From Saccoglossus kowalevskii (lineage: Eukaryota; Hemichordata; Enteropneusta; Harrimaniidae), in the NCBI RefSeq assembly GCF_000003605.2, contig NW_003156736.1:388199-406945 (forward strand): a DNA stretch of 18,747 nt. Reading direction: 5' to 3'. The notes beneath the pieces are model-generated. The model saw only the letters and a list, made by a program, of their open reading frames with translations, was not told the origin of the DNA and made no database searches. The position numbers and the translations under genes were made by a program. Below are positions 9,381 through 18,149 of the stretch, piece by piece. Position 1 is the first letter of the stretch. Each line of letters starts with the position of its first letter.

Positions 9381-9678
9381 CAGGTAAATGCGACAAATTA
9401 TGAGTTGGACTTTCAACGTTTGATCATGTAAAACCTACATGTACTCAATTTCATTGAAATTCTGTAACCTGTTGGTCACTTGGGATGGTTTAAAATTTTC
9501 TCAGAAGTAGTCTGCATTGGCCAGACAGTTCGCCTCGGTTCGGGTTATACGACTGCGTGACGTTGTTCATGCCAACGAGAGAATCGTTTAAACTCAAATC
9601 GCGCTAAACGTTTTCTGAATTCACAATAAATAAAAACTGTTTTGTTCTCGATTCTATGATATTTTTAAATTATAATTT

Positions 9679-9696
9679 ATTGAAAGATCTTTCAAT
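9679..9696. repeat. Perfect 18 bp palindrome
   Basis: ATTGAAAGATCTTTCAAT is its own reverse complement, centred on the AGATCT at 9685-9690, in AT-rich DNA. It may be a dimeric factor site or chance. Confidence 0.7.
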
Positions 9697-9849
9697 ATGG
9701 TAGCAGTGTGGATGATTTTGATGTGGTATTACTATGGTATATTGTCAGTTGTAATATATAGTCCTAACACCGTGACACTTACATGGTAATCAAAGTAATT
9801 GTTTTAAAACGTCAGCATCCTGGCTATGATATCGTTATCAAATTGAAAT

Positions 9850-9876
9850 ATTATTATTATTATTATTATTATTATT
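9850..9876 (+). repeat. (ATT)9 microsatellite
   Basis: Nine uninterrupted ATT units follow GAAAT. It is a simple trinucleotide microsatellite. Confidence 0.9.
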
Positions 9877-10424
9877 CACTTTGTAAACATGGGCAAATAA
9901 TGGTGGAACAACACACTGATGTTATTGTTTGCATATACACATGCGTCCACACTATATCTAATTTCAAATCTAAGTGCAGTACCAGCCTTTCTCTGTTTTT
10001 CAATTAAGGTGATCTAAACATAGTATCTATTATTGGAAACATATTGTCATATTTTAACAAAGATCCATGAGTAATAGCTGACACTTTTAGCCAGTGTGTC
10101 TTTATAAAGGATGGATGCACGCACTATAAAATTGGGTTGGTAAATGGGCACCCAGTCCGGGACGAGGCACAGACGCAGATGTGACGCGGCATTAACAACG
10201 AGCACAGCTTCCCACAACGATCGTTTATCGTGTACTCACATCCTATCTCATCCCGAGGGTACATCAAGTCATTGCCAACTTTCTTACGTATCCGCTTCCG
10301 AGCAAGTTTAGGTATTGTATAACTGTAATTTCTACTAATTTGTATTATCGTAATCAGTGTTCATTTCTGTGACGTGCGACGAATATTAAAATCAATGTTT
10401 ATCAAAACAAATGTCCGAGTCGCA

Positions 10425-10455
10425 CATGCGCAGCGCGACGACTACCGCCCTTTAA
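10425..10455 (-). mobile_element. Lone terminal fragment of a family A TTAA element
   Basis: GCGCGACGACTACCGCCCTTTAA at the right of this interval closely matches the right terminus of family A (7174-7196), ending in TTAA at 10452-10455. No convincing matching left terminus was found within about 200 bases upstream, so this is a truncated or badly decayed copy. Confidence 0.5.
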
Positions 10456-10977
10456 TGTCTATCAGCGTTAACGACCCCAGGAACCTCGTTCTAGACAGCC
10501 AAACGAGTGATTGCAATTCCCCGACTACAAAACTATATTGTTGCATTCGCATATTCCTGGACTGAAAACACAATCACACTGCCTTAAATCAGACCCTCAT
10601 TCTCCTAAACGTATTAAGTGTTTCCAGTACTAAATGGTGGTTGACTTTCCCATGTACTGTGTTTATAATGTTTACTGTTCTATTTTTGGAATAAAAAAAC
10701 CATACTTTATGCGACGATGATGTTTTTTTTTTTTTAGATTTTAGATTATCCTCTATAAGAGTCCACTAAATATGGCGTGAGAAGTACATTTTCTACCAAT
10801 AATCATCCAACTATTCCGTGCGTAATTTATGTCTGACCATACGTATCGGCCAATCACATAACGCTTTTTCCAGAAGACGTTTTATCATGATGATAGCCGC
10901 CATACGATTGGCTAAGAATGAGTGTAAATTTTGTTCGATATTTCATGTTGATTAATACACTTAATTACTAATTTTTT
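10456..10977. other. Gene-free AT-rich DNA
   Basis: The stretch contains a T12 run at about 10724-10735 and an inverted pair of CCAAT boxes (GCCAATC at 10849, GATTGGC at 10908). The 63-codon frame at 10374-10565 overlaps the transposon fragment and is not credible. Confidence 0.45.
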
Positions 10978-11156
10978 TTAAAGAAGTACTTGTCAATTAA
11001 AATCGTTGTCTTATCGCACACAAAATATTCTTCTGATAAAATAGGAAACTTCGCAGAATGCGTTTGCGCGTTTAGTTACCGGTACGTACTATTTATTCAA
11101 AGCACACGCGCACTCTCGTTCATCGAGCGAAAAAGGCGACGACTCCTTCGCTTTAC
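10978..11156 (+). mobile_element. Decayed TTAA element, uncertain
   Basis: The left end TTAAAGAAGTACTTGTC (10978) and the reverse complement of the right end, GTAAAGCGAAGGAGTCGTCG, align with one 2 bp gap at about 12 of 15 positions. The length (179 bp) and the GTCGTC(G) word resemble families A and D. The right TTAA would be mutated to TTAC. The interval coincides roughly with a 60-codon frame at 10990-11172, which is therefore probably not a gene. Confidence 0.3.
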
Positions 11157-11811
11157 AAAATACAGTAAATAAATATTATAGAAAGAATCCGCTACAACTT
11201 TTGTATATTTTAGGAGATTTTATTTAACATTTCCACTAGGATCACTGACTTACCGAATAGTGACCCTATTCGTGTAGCTATCTTAGAACATAAATAACGT
11301 CACACCATTACGCAAATGTAAAACAAATGAAAGAAGGCCACTCAGTTTGACAGAGGTCGATGTCCTACTTTTATTGTATATCGTTGCAACAAAATGTTAC
11401 GGACCCATTACGTTACGGACCCAATACGTTTTTATGCTGATTTGTTAAATTTTATATTAATGCTCTCGCCGTATAGTGCGTGCTAGAATTTTATGTCAAC
11501 AAACAAGTATTTTGCATAAACAAATACAAGTCGTTATCACGTGTTTTAGTTGGAATGTATCCGTGAATGCCCGTTATGTATCGTAGAAGTTCATACATTT
11601 ATTACCCAACGTTTTGACATGTATTAACAGTCAAATGAAGGCCGATACTTCCCTCTGCTAGCTTGTTGTGCTATAATTATGAATTATAAGATCAAATCGA
11701 CCGCCACTGTCACCGTCGGCGTCAATTCGTCGCGCGTTTTTCATGACATCGGGCAGTTAAGTATTAATTGAAACTGTCACCGTTTCACTACATCACTGGA
11801 AGTCAGGCTTA
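11157..11811. other. Gene-free AT-rich DNA
   Basis: The only structure seen is a 16 bp tandem duplication at 11396-11427. No credible coding region or RNA gene is visible. Confidence 0.5.
11396..11427 (+). repeat. 16 bp tandem duplication
   Basis: GTTACGGACCCATTAC is followed at once by GTTACGGACCCAATAC, a single mismatch between two perfectly adjacent copies. Confidence 0.8.
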
Positions 11812-11976
11812 TTAAAGCGGGGGAGTCGTCACCTGCACATTCGTCAGATGGCCATAACATGTCATTGTTTTTACACAAGCGTCTACCCATGAGCCTTTGC
11901 GTTTTTACCGTGTGTTGTTATCGTCGCTTGGGACTCAAATCCCGCGCGTGCGCAGTTGACGAACCTCCCGCTTTAA
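11812..11976 (+). mobile_element. Non-autonomous TTAA element (MITE), family D, copy 2
   Basis: This 165 bp element is bounded by TTAA and aligns along its whole length with 2778-2940 in the same orientation, at roughly 85-88% identity by eye. The left terminus TTAAAGCGGGGGAGTCGTCA pairs with the reverse complement of the right terminus, TTAAAGCGGGAGGTTCGTCA. The shared interior includes CAAGCGTCTACCCATGAGCC. Flanking bases differ from those of copy 1, which supports two separate insertions. The 102-codon frame at 11859-12167 runs through this and the next element and is not a gene. Confidence 0.85.
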
Positions 11977-12010
11977 ATATACAAGGTAGACTGTGGTGTT
12001 ATATGCACGT

Positions 12011-12127
12011 GACACGTCGACGTACAGCGCGTGCTCAAATTGTAAACAATGTAATTTCACACGCGCTGTGTACGTCGCGCGGGACCCATATTGAACACGA
12101 CGCGGTGCGACGACTATGGTGTTTTAA
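12011..12127 (+). mobile_element. Diverged relative of the family A TTAA element
   Basis: From ACAGCGCGTG (about 12024) to the TTAA at 12124-12127, this aligns with the interior and right half of the 7064-7196 element. Shared words include CAATGTA, CACGCG, TACGTCGC and ACGCGGTGCGACGACT. The right terminus has changed to ATGGTGTTTTAA. The left terminus is not recognisable. The interior forms a strong hairpin: GTACAGCGCGTG (12022-12033) pairs with CACGCGCTGTGTAC. It lies 34 bases after family D copy 2. Confidence 0.65.
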
Positions 12128-12441
12128 CAGCAATATACTCTTCGGTAGTCAACAAACTATCAAATAAAACGATTATAGATTTTTTTTTCTCAATTCAGTA
12201 AGCATAATACAAGCCCGTTATACATGTCCCACATGGATCAGTTTTATTTACATTCTACTTGACGATCAGACGGGCTCAGAATACACGACCCGTGGTAAGG
12301 CCAGCAATTTAGTTTACGCGATGTTTTGAAGTTTAAAAAAAAAATGCGTGAATAATATTACTACAAATAATTATGAATATTATAACTCATATTCACAATT
12401 TATACAGCAGTTTATCAAGTATTAATCCACTGCAATTAGTA

Positions 12442-12449
12442 TGACGTCA
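12442..12449. promoter_or_regulatory. Perfect CRE palindrome
   Basis: TGACGTCA, the consensus CREB/ATF site, occurs in the context AGTATGACGTCATGAAAA. No nearby promoter or exon was identified. Confidence 0.25.
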
Positions 12450-12506
12450 TGAAAATTACATTTTGCCTTTGAAGTCGCGCTCGTGTTTCATACTCTTATT
12501 CCTAAG

Positions 12507-12538
12507 GGTAAAATACAGGGCGGTATTTCTGTTTTACC
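12507..12538. repeat. Imperfect hairpin
   Basis: GGTAAAATACAG (12507-12518) is complementary, apart from a 2-base bulge, to CTGTTTTACC (12529-12538), with a 10-base loop. It lies in otherwise unstructured DNA. Confidence 0.55.
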
Positions 12539-12994
12539 GTAATCCCATAGCCTTGGCGGCACCTGGCCATCAAGTAATGTTTTACAATTTAAGAACGAAA
12601 TCCCTTATCTGATGCGTATCCTTTCCCATTAAAGTAGTTTTTAAATCTGCAGTGAAAACATATGAAAATGATTTTATAATTGGCTGTTCCATTTGGTAAT
12701 CGCGCCCAGGCTACGTAAGCGCACAAACGTCGTGTTGCGTAACAACTCATGAATGAGACCACAGCCTTCCGCGCAATTGAACCTAAAATAACACTCACTT
12801 CATGCACGTAATATATAAGATAAAAACATTGAGCGCACATAGAAATATAGTTTGTGACGGCGGGGAGGAGTTGGAGGGGTTCGCTTCTTGTTCATACTTC
12901 TGATCTTGAAATTGTTTCCGCGACTCAAACTAACGCGTTGTATATTCTGATTTCAAATTGACTTCAAATACACATTGGCGTTACTTCTGTGTCT

Positions 12995-13014
12995 AAAAAA
13001 AAAAAAAAAAAAAA
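12995..13014 (+). repeat. A20 homopolymer
   Basis: Twenty consecutive A residues follow GTGTCT. No target duplication or retroposon body was seen upstream, so this is listed as a simple repeat and not as a retroposon tail. Confidence 0.85.
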
Positions 13015-13960
13015 CTTCTCTCAATTGATTGAAATTATTTATATTCGAGCGATGCGATCTTTCGCAATGTCTTGCATATTTACATTGACATAGGAATTCT
13101 TTTATTCTAAAATGTCGAATAACAAAAAGTGGGTGAATAATCACGATTTCTGGCGAAAGCTTATATCCTTGATTATGGGGACGCACGTAAGAACGTGAAC
13201 TGGCTTCGGGCGCAAACGTTTATTTACAGCACAAACATTGAAAGTAGACACCAGCTGATGCCAGCGATAAATATCTATATATAAAGTGGTAGTGCTTGGC
13301 AATCATTTAAAATAGTCAAACGTGTTGACGAAAGCCAGTGATACTTTTTATCTATTCAGATATTTTTGATGAAAGTTTCCCGAAACGTCTTGCTATTTAA
13401 AATAATGTTAAGACGACGATTATGCACCTGTCATCTGTAACACCGACCCAAGTCAGAGAATTTTCCTTAATTTTCCACAATTATTCATTTCCCCATAAAT
13501 ATAACATTACATAATCTTTCCAATCTGACAATGAAACAAATATTCAGGATGACATCGCACTGATATATTTTCGGATTTTCGGATGACCTTTACTTTAAAC
13601 CCCTTCCAGTGATATATTAAAAGTTTTGGAAATTCAAGAATTACAATTTTATAAACTCTGCAATCATATTGTGTTTGTTATGCGATAACTATACGTCAAT
13701 TCGACACATCTCTGGTTTAGAATAGCTTCATTTTATAAACAACGACAGCTGTCGCCATCGAAAGGTGGTGTTCGTCACGATAAGCATGTGCAAGGTCCGT
13801 CTGTGTTGATAAACATTGATATTCCCACAATCAAATTCGCTCTCCCAGCTGCAAGCACGGACGAGTTTTTACTGGGCGCGGTGTGCATTAAATACCGAAT
13901 TTGGAATATTCATTGATGCGTTCTAATCATCCTAAGAAGTACCGTCTCGTTTTTGTACAA

Positions 13961-14041
13961 CAGTCAAAGTCGTCATCTTAATTCTTTTGTACGCAATCCA
14001 TATCTCGCGCATGCGTAGCGCAACGACCACATCTTTGACTG
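13961..14041 (+). mobile_element. Very short inverted-repeat element (81 bp)
   Basis: CAGTCAAAG at 13961-13969 and CTTTGACTG at 14033-14041 are perfectly inverted. Past the ends, TCGTCATC on the left and, on the right strand, GTGGTCGTTGCGC resemble the GTCGTCGC words of families A and D. The interior includes CGCGCATGCGTAGCG. It may be a heavily reduced relative of the TTAA elements, but the termini are not TTAA. Confidence 0.4.
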
Positions 14042-14656
14042 TCCTAACTGACGACAATTAGATTATGTTAGTTAAATATCTAATATTTTTTTCCACATTC
14101 ATAAATAAAATATATACAGTTATCATGTATTTAACTGTTGCATTTAGATAAAGTCAAAATACCCCATTTTCTGTTAATCTCTGTGTGTGCATAGTTGTGT
14201 TAAATGGGGAACGCGGTCGGGACCTGTTCGTGAATGAATTCGCAATACTAGTATACATTTACATGTAGCAATTCCTGTAATATTGGGCAACCAGGAAATA
14301 GAATATGACGGGTACAGAATCCGTGCGTATACAATGCTATTCTTAAATGCCCAGCAAAAGCTACATTGCCAACGTACTTGACATTGGATGGACATCCAAT
14401 TACACAATGTTTGTGTGAACACATTGACAGGGGTGCCGGTGTTTTTTTTTTCGAAAGTCATATACATAAAACAAATAAACATGTGACTCTCCATAAACAT
14501 GTTCACAAAATATACCAACCTCTCCCAGAATAATGTGTAATAAATTGACCCCCTCTCCCAGAACCGGCATTAATGATTACAAATAATACATTCCATTTTT
14601 AATCGCATAACCATTGATTAAGAGATCAGAGTGGACTAAGTGTACAAAACAAAAAA
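14042..14656. other. Gene-free stretch with an unsupported minus frame
   Basis: A 114-codon minus-strand frame at 14174-14518 has an ATG but no recognisable domain and a composition rich in Ile, Cys, Met and Phe, as expected from antisense AT-rich DNA. I do not call it a gene. Nothing else is visible. Confidence 0.45.
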
Positions 14657-14792
14657 TTAAAGGGCGACAGTCGTCGCGCCGCGTCCTGGTCGATATAGGA
14701 CTCATAGCGACATATACAACGCGTGTAAAATACGTTGTTTATTTAATACATGAAATTCGAACACGCGCTGCGCGACGACCACCGCGCTTTAA
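14657..14792 (-). mobile_element. Non-autonomous TTAA element (MITE), family A, copy 2
   Basis: This 136 bp element is bounded by TTAA on both sides and is the reverse complement of the 7064-7196 element at about 92% identity by eye. Reading in the minus direction, the left end is TTAAAGCGCGGTGGTCGTCG and the right end is CGCGACGACTGTCGCCCTTTAA. It has a 4 bp TATT insertion relative to copy 1. The 67-codon plus frame at 14614-14817 spans it and is a by-product. Confidence 0.88.
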
Positions 14793-16110
14793 CACTAATT
14801 CCTATTACAAGCCTTAACATCAGTTAAACGATAACCACGTGAATGATAATCATTATGCTTCTAGAGCGACATGTTATTACTAAAACAAGAGTTAAATTCT
14901 TCTATTCATCCAAACTTCCAAACCTCAGACCTATGAACAAGGTCTATGACTGAACTAATTGTAACTCACCATATGAAATCACACACTGACGATACTATTA
15001 ATTTTTGTGCAGTATTAAAATAATATGAGGTTATTACGAGGATACCTCAAAGTACGCACGAAGACAGTACAGCGGGAGTATCGACCGGCGCGCAGCATCA
15101 TGGGAATGCTGAAATCCAAAAAAATTAGAACAGAATCAGCGAAATTCTTTGTGTGAAGTCCGGTCAAACTCTGGTGGCAGCCATGTTTGTTATTATTATT
15201 ATTAGAGGAAGGTTACGCGCGTAATCATTCCATATTTGGAATTCGCATTCATATGGTAGGATGAAAATACCCCGTATGGCGTTACGGTGACAGATGTATA
15301 ATAAATATCCTGCCCTAATTTTCTCGCCAATTTTATTCTGAGAATACTCGAGAGTTTTTACCTCGTAGACAAATTTATCCATAATGTAACTCATCTTCAA
15401 AGACAAACAAAGCTTAATTTAATTAATTTAGTAGTTCCTCTTACATTCATAATCCGCGGTTAATTTCTCATTACACGTCCACAGTCTCATTGCTTTGACA
15501 TTGGCAATAGCCTTATTCTAAAATTAGCATTGGATTTTATTATGTTAATATGACTTTGGGACAGGTTGCTGAAGCGTGACTCGTTTGCAGCCTCAGCTTA
15601 ACCTCGACTTCTCTTGCATAATATACCATCTTTCTCTACCTACCTATTTAATGCCAGCATTTTTACAATATATCCTTATGCTCAGTCTGTTTTTAAGTTT
15701 CAACTCTTAGCTTGTTTTATTAATTTCAGTTTGTTTGTTTGTTTGCACGTCCAGTAATCCTGCCCAAAGTTTTACTAAAATAGACCCACATGTTTCACGT
15801 CGTACTTACATATTAAGCAGGTAATCGGTTTTTTTCCCTCGAGATTATAACATTACATCTCGTAGGGTATATGATTAAATGTAATACAAATCACAAAATA
15901 TTATGATTTTAACATCATTATAGAAAATATATATATATAAGTTCATTTAAATCTTGGCTTTCCATTATCAAACTGGCACCATTCCTATCGCACAACTTAA
16001 CTCAGTCCGAGGGAAACCATATTCTAGTGACATCCATAACTTATATTCTCAACCTTCACCGAGTAGCCATCTTCTGGTGGTACCATTCAAACACCATCAG
16101 ACATGACCTC
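14793..16110. other. Gene-free AT-rich DNA
   Basis: Only simple repeats are seen: (TTA)5 at 15190-15204, (GTTT)4 at about 15730-15746, a TA-dinucleotide run at 15927-15939, and a bulged hairpin at 15836-15867. The 80-codon minus frame at 15164-15406 includes the TTA repeat and has no recognisable content. Confidence 0.5.
15836..15867. repeat. Bulged hairpin
   Basis: CCCTCGAGAT (15836-15845) pairs with ATCTCGTAGGG (15857-15867), leaving one unpaired base and an 11-base loop. Confidence 0.55.
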
Positions 16111-16543
16111 GAATCGTGCGCGTATAAATTAAAGTTCGAATCGTGCGCGTATAAGTTAAAGTTCGAATCGTGCGCGTATAAATTAAAGTTCGAATAATGC
16201 GCATATAAATTAAAGTTCGAAAAGTGCGCGTATAAATTAAAGTTAGAATCGTGCGCGCGTATAAATTAAAGTTCGAATAGTGCGCGTATAAATTAAAGTT
16301 CGAATAGTGCGCGTATAAATTAAAGTTCGAATCGTGCGCGTATAAATTAAAGTTCGAATCGTGCGCGTATAAATTAAAGTTCGAATAGTGCGCATATAAA
16401 TTAAAGTTCGAAAAGTGCGCATATAAATTAAAGTTCGAATCGTGCGCGCGTATAAATTAAAGTTCGAATAGTGCGCGTATAAATTAAAGTTCGAATAGTG
16501 CGCGTATAAATTAAAGTTCGAATAGTGCGCGTATAAATTAAAG
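16111..16543 (+). repeat. 27 bp minisatellite, 16 units, with higher-order duplication
   Basis: Sixteen units of GAATCGTGCGCGTATAAATTAAAGTTC type run without spacers; the last is cut after TTAAAG. Two units, at 16246 and 16437, are 29 bp because of an extra CG (GCGCGCG). Units 4-8 (from 16192) recur as units 11-15 (from 16383), each at an offset of exactly 191 bp. They share the order of the marker variants: GCGCAT unit, GAAAAG unit, 29 bp unit, then two GAATAG units. The 129-codon minus frame at 16243-16632 exists because 27 is a multiple of three; its repeat peptide changes from NLYAHYSNF to RTIRTLIYT where the 29 bp unit shifts frame, which argues against selection on a protein. Confidence 0.95.
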
Positions 16544-17815
16544 AATATTTTTAGAAAAGCCTGTTTTTTCCAGGGAACTATCTTATCCTCAGAACTTTGA
16601 TATTTAAGGTAGCAGAATAGTTTTTTTGGCACTTTTCACATTTTTTTTGAAAATCACACGAATAGCTCCCTAAGGCATGCTACATGCATTGGTGTATTTA
16701 TTTTATTGAAAAAAAAATATCTTGTACAAGTAAACTTGTTTTTTTCTTGTTTGCAAACAAATTGCCAAGTTTTTGTTTATCCAGTGTACACCCAACTAGT
16801 GCATCTCATTAATATGCATGGTTTACAAACATAACTGAACTGAGGGTAAATAGTTTTAAGTTGGGCCACTTTCTTTATTTGCTATTTACAAACAACTGAT
16901 AAGATATCTGTTTGTAGTTTACACACAGCTGGTAAGATGTGTGCACTGCTGCTTTTTTAGATGAGGAAGTATAGCAAAAACAAAACAATCGCTTTTGAAA
17001 CACAACAAATTTTGAATAAACAAAAAAGTACATGAATGTACCACTTCAATGTAATTATGTGTTAACAGAATAAAAACTTACAATAAATTTCTGTAATATT
17101 TTTTCTTGGCTTTGTCATTGAAAGGTGTCGTTTTCTTACAGTCCAGAAGTAATGCAGTTACATGGAGGGGGGGGCTCCCTTTCCATTGCATGAAAATTCT
17201 GATAACAGGCCACAAACTACATGTAAAGGTTGATCAATGATAAGAATATGCTTGGACCTGGTTTATATGATCCCCATGTCAGAGGAGTTTTCACCAAGTA
17301 GGCATACTTGCATGCTTTGGTTTTTCTAAATTCCTAAATTATGTTACATGTAATAAATCTGTCTGATAAATACTTGGTTGTTTTATCTAATGTACTTATG
17401 CGAACAAAATGCACGGCAACGAAATAGTAGCGTGCCAGTGTGGGCCAGTGTTTCACGCAAGACAAGGGTTGACTTTTTCGTACGACTTTGGTAAAAAATA
17501 AAAGTATCATCTAAAATCTAGGTAGTTTTTATAGATGATAACAGTGAGTCCGGTTACAATTAAATTTTGAAGAGATTCATCTACAAGTATAATACCCGAG
17601 GTTACTGCGACGGTAAAACTCTGTTTTGCGGGATTTAATTGTTAATAGCACAGGAAATGCTACATGCCGGCATACACCACTGGGTCACATTTTACAATTA
17701 TTTCATTCACACCAATTAAAAAGCAGGGCAGCTTTCTTCATTAATGTGCAAAATATGCAAAGAGGGAGAGGGTCATCAGTATTCTTTAGTTTAGTTTAGT
17801 TGTCATTCACTAATT
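16544..17815. other. Gene-free AT-rich DNA
   Basis: The stretch holds a cluster of related GTTTACA(A/C)ACA words with GATA-type sites (16784-16950), a G-run (GGAGGGGGGGG at about 17164-17174) and (TTTAG)3 at 17785-17799 just before the candidate exon. No gene is visible. Confidence 0.45.
16784..16950 (+). promoter_or_regulatory. Cluster of forkhead- and GATA-like words
   Basis: Degenerate repeats begin at about 16784 (GTGTACACCCAACTAGTG), 16821 (GTTTACAAACATAACTGA), 16883 (ATTTACAAACAACTGATA) and 16917 (GTTTACACACAGCTGG). The third contains CTGATAAGATATC, two overlapping GATA sites, within an inverted repeat ACAAACA...TGTTTGT. It could be a small enhancer or merely a degenerate repeat. Confidence 0.25.
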
Positions 17816-18149
17816 ATGGACGAGATAGTAAGCACGCAAAAATTTCCACAAAAAAGGAAAGCGAGGAAGAAAGAAGAAAAACGTCAAAAGAATGATCACT
17901 CCCGTCAAAAAGATGTTGAAAGAGACGATGCTGGGTTGTACAGAACGGATTCCCCCGTCGAAACCAGTGTCAGCCATGAAGTGGGCGAAGAAAGTTTTAC
18001 CATGAATCAGACTTCGATATAGTGGGTGATACTCCTGTTCAAAACGTTCGAGAGATGTCTGTATCTCGCAGGAAAATATTGTTACCTTCCGACGTAGAAG
18101 AAGAAAACGAGAGTGAATGTCACGACCGATCGTTTGAAGACGATTATAG
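17816..18149 (+). pseudogene. Candidate 5' coding exon interrupted by one frameshift
   Basis: The ATG at 17816 is in good eukaryotic context (A at -3, G at +4). It opens 68 codons ending at 18022, with a basic, nuclear-signal-like cluster at residues 13-25 (KRKARKKEEKR) and a Lys/Glu/Asp/Ser-rich, probably disordered body. At the run of four T residues (17995-17998) a missing T would put the frame into a second open frame (from 17980) that continues as acidic, coding-like sequence with ESDFDIVGD and DVEEENESE. That frame meets a plausible splice donor, TATAG|GTGTTT, at 18149/18150; without splicing it stops at 18190-18192. Either it is a pseudogene, or a one-base sequencing error hides an intact first exon, or it is chance. 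I recognise no domain. The opposite strand is open without interruption from 18166 to 17810 (118 codons), so the coding strand is not certain, but the highly hydrophobic tail of that translation suits an antisense shadow. Confidence 0.35.

Larger units (their letters stand above)
9381..10424. other. Gene-free AT-rich DNA
   Basis: The stretch contains a perfect 18 bp palindrome (9679-9696) and an (ATT)9 microsatellite (9850-9876). The 74-codon plus frame at 9783-10007 runs through the microsatellite and is not credible as a gene. A somewhat GC-richer patch at about 10130-10300 has no recognisable content. Confidence 0.5.
12128..13960. other. Gene-free DNA with minor structures
   Basis: The stretch holds a perfect CRE (12442-12449), a hairpin (12507-12538) and an A20 homopolymer (12995-13014). 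Minus frames at 12589-12840 (83 codons) and 12953-13186 (77 codons, running through the homopolymer) have no recognisable content. Confidence 0.5.

Noticed and set aside
8179-9431. Ladder of 60-96 codon frames suggesting a repetitive secreted or structural protein
   Set aside because: They exist only because the 192 bp block is a multiple of three; blocks of 160, 193 and 224 bp break the frame, and no frame spans the array.
11859-12167. 102-codon plus frame
   Set aside because: It runs through two different TTAA transposon remnants and has no recognisable domain.
12995-13014. A20 run considered as a retroposon tail
   Set aside because: No target duplication, SINE body or processed-gene copy could be seen upstream.
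12589-13186. Two minus frames of 83 and 77 codons
   Set aside because: Neither has recognisable content, and one of them runs through the A20 homopolymer.
14174-14518. 114-codon minus frame
   Set aside because: It has no recognisable domain, and its length is within what is expected by chance in AT-rich DNA of this size.
16111-16543. GTTCGAATC words considered as tRNA T-loops or SINE B-boxes
   Set aside because: They are part of the 27 bp minisatellite unit; there is no A-box, acceptor stem or cloverleaf. No tRNA gene was found elsewhere in the window.
16243-16632. 129-codon minus frame with 9-residue repeats considered as a protein gene
   Set aside because: It follows from a 27 bp unit; the 29 bp units shift the frame and change the repeat peptide, and there is no sign of selection for one reading frame.
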